7,229 nucleotides of DNA. Source: Deltaproteobacteria bacterium (GTDB lineage: Bacteria; Myxococcota; Myxococcia; Myxococcales; 40CM-4-68-19). Positions 6,839-7,229 of the stretch are shown here, in pieces. Below the pieces are notes generated by a model. That model saw only the letters and a program-made list of their open reading frames with translations, was not told the DNA's origin and did not search any database. The first letter of the stretch is position 1. Every line of letters starts with the position of its first letter. Made by a program: the position numbers and the translations under genes. The stretch spans positions 1-7,229 of the forward strand of contig JAFEBC010000660.1 in NCBI GenBank assembly GCA_018266095.1, given 5' to 3'.

Positions 6839-6868
6839 ACAGTAGCACGCAGGCGAGACGATGGTCTG
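6839..6868 (-). promoter_or_regulatory. Possible promoter for the CsgG/LpoB-like lipoprotein gene
   Basis: On the minus strand CAGACC (6863-6868) is followed by 18 bases and TACTGT (6839-6844), the latter preceded by TGC, which could act as an extended -10 element. It lies in the 88-bp gap between the kinase stop and the lipoprotein start and would give a leader of about 25 nt. Each hexamer matches only three of six consensus positions, so this is tentative. Confidence 0.25.
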
Positions 6869-6895
6869 AGCGCCCGCGGCCGGCGACGACGGGCC

Positions 6896-7229
6896 CTAGT
6901 TCTTGTACCGATCGGCCACCACGCGCAGGACGGCGGCGACCTCTCCGGCGTCGGCGGGGCGCGTGTCGCGGGCCTTGGCGAGCAGGCGGTGCGCGAGGGC
7001 GCAGAGCGTCTGCGGCGCGCCCGGGTTGATGAGCGGGATGGGCACGGGCATCTCGCCCATGACGGCCTCCATGAGCTGGAGCGTGCCCGTCTGCGGGAAG
7101 AGCGGGCGGCCGGAGAGGAGCTCGTAGAGCGTGGCGCCCAGCGAGTAGAGATCGGCGCGGCCATCGAGGCGCTCGCCGCGGGCCTGCTCGGGGGCCATGT
7201 AGCGCATGGTGCCCACGGTGCGGCCGGAG
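6896..7229 (-). CDS. Hanks-type serine/threonine protein kinase, C-terminal 110 residues, 5' end outside the window
   Basis: This is the C-lobe of a eukaryotic-like protein kinase that would phosphorylate Ser/Thr on target proteins. The open frame runs off the window edge. Visible in order: the end of the activation segment, GRTVGTMRYMAPEQ, with the APE motif (subdomain VIII); DGRADLYSLGATLYELLSGRPLF (subdomain IX, with the conserved Asp and Gly); a helical stretch; and RPADAGEVAAVL with the conserved Arg of subdomain XI. The protein stops at TAG 6896-6898 right after the kinase fold (ending DRYKN). It therefore has no C-terminal membrane segment or PASTA/TPR-type sensor, unlike many myxobacterial kinases; regulation would have to come from its unseen N-terminus or a partner. 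The glycine-rich loop, catalytic Lys and HRD/DFG motifs are outside the window, so activity cannot be judged. The GTG at 7216 within this frame is internal, not a start. Confidence 0.93.
   Translation of the reverse strand, partial: SGRTVGTMRYMAPEQARGERLDGRADLYSLGATLYELLSGRPLFPQTGTLQLMEAVMGEMPVPIPLINPGAPQTLCALAHRLLAKARDTRPADAGEVAAVLRVVADRYKN

Noticed and set aside
5779..7029. Plus-strand open frame of 416 codons opposite the CsgG/LpoB-like lipoprotein
   Set aside because: It is the antisense of a gene with a clear lipobox and conserved CEGECEVDTGR domain; its Leu/Ala/Arg-rich product shows no motif.
6808..7164. 119-codon N-terminal extension of the CsgG/LpoB-like lipoprotein into the kinase gene
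   Set aside because: It overlaps the kinase in another frame and is an Arg/Ser-rich shadow; the signal peptide with lipobox begins at the ATG ending at 6807.

Overview
The window is GC-rich chromosomal DNA, most likely from a myxobacterium or a relative (Myxococcota, formerly Deltaproteobacteria). This is inferred from the strong GC bias, a Hanks-type Ser/Thr kinase, a lipoprotein with a CsgG/LpoB-like domain carrying the TREN and CEGECEVDTGR motifs I associate with that group, and a very large secreted protein with a LruC domain. No marker fixes the genus.

Layout: positions 1-294 (+) are the C-terminal end of a dihydrolipoamide dehydrogenase, including its catalytic His-Glu pair. It converges on a set of genes all on the minus strand. 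Read in the direction of transcription these are: the end of a Ser/Thr protein kinase (7229-6896), a CsgG/LpoB-like lipoprotein (6807-5785), a 1572-residue secreted multidomain protein with a C-terminal LruC domain (5590-872), and a 122-residue lipoprotein (875-507). The last two overlap by ATGA and are almost certainly translationally coupled. A 194-bp gap with a stem-loop and a dyad separates the LpoB-like gene from the LruC gene, so the latter probably has its own promoter.

The convergent gap (295-506) holds the most unusual structure here: a 190-bp element (315-504). All 35 bases of its left arm pair with the right arm, which differs only by two short local duplications (6 and 8 nt). The 106-bp centre carries a second, nested stem-loop. 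It ends two bases from the stop codon of the small lipoprotein gene. It could be a miniature palindromic mobile element, a dispersed intergenic palindrome, a structured RNA or a bidirectional terminator; the sequence alone does not decide.

Functionally, the LruC gene and its partner lipoprotein look like one cell-surface module: a giant exported beta-rich protein with HYR, PKD-like and LruC segments, plus a small lipid-anchored protein. The kinase and LpoB-like lipoprotein are envelope or signalling genes upstream, with no shown functional link. I see no RNA gene, CRISPR array, transposase, phage gene or recognisable defence system.
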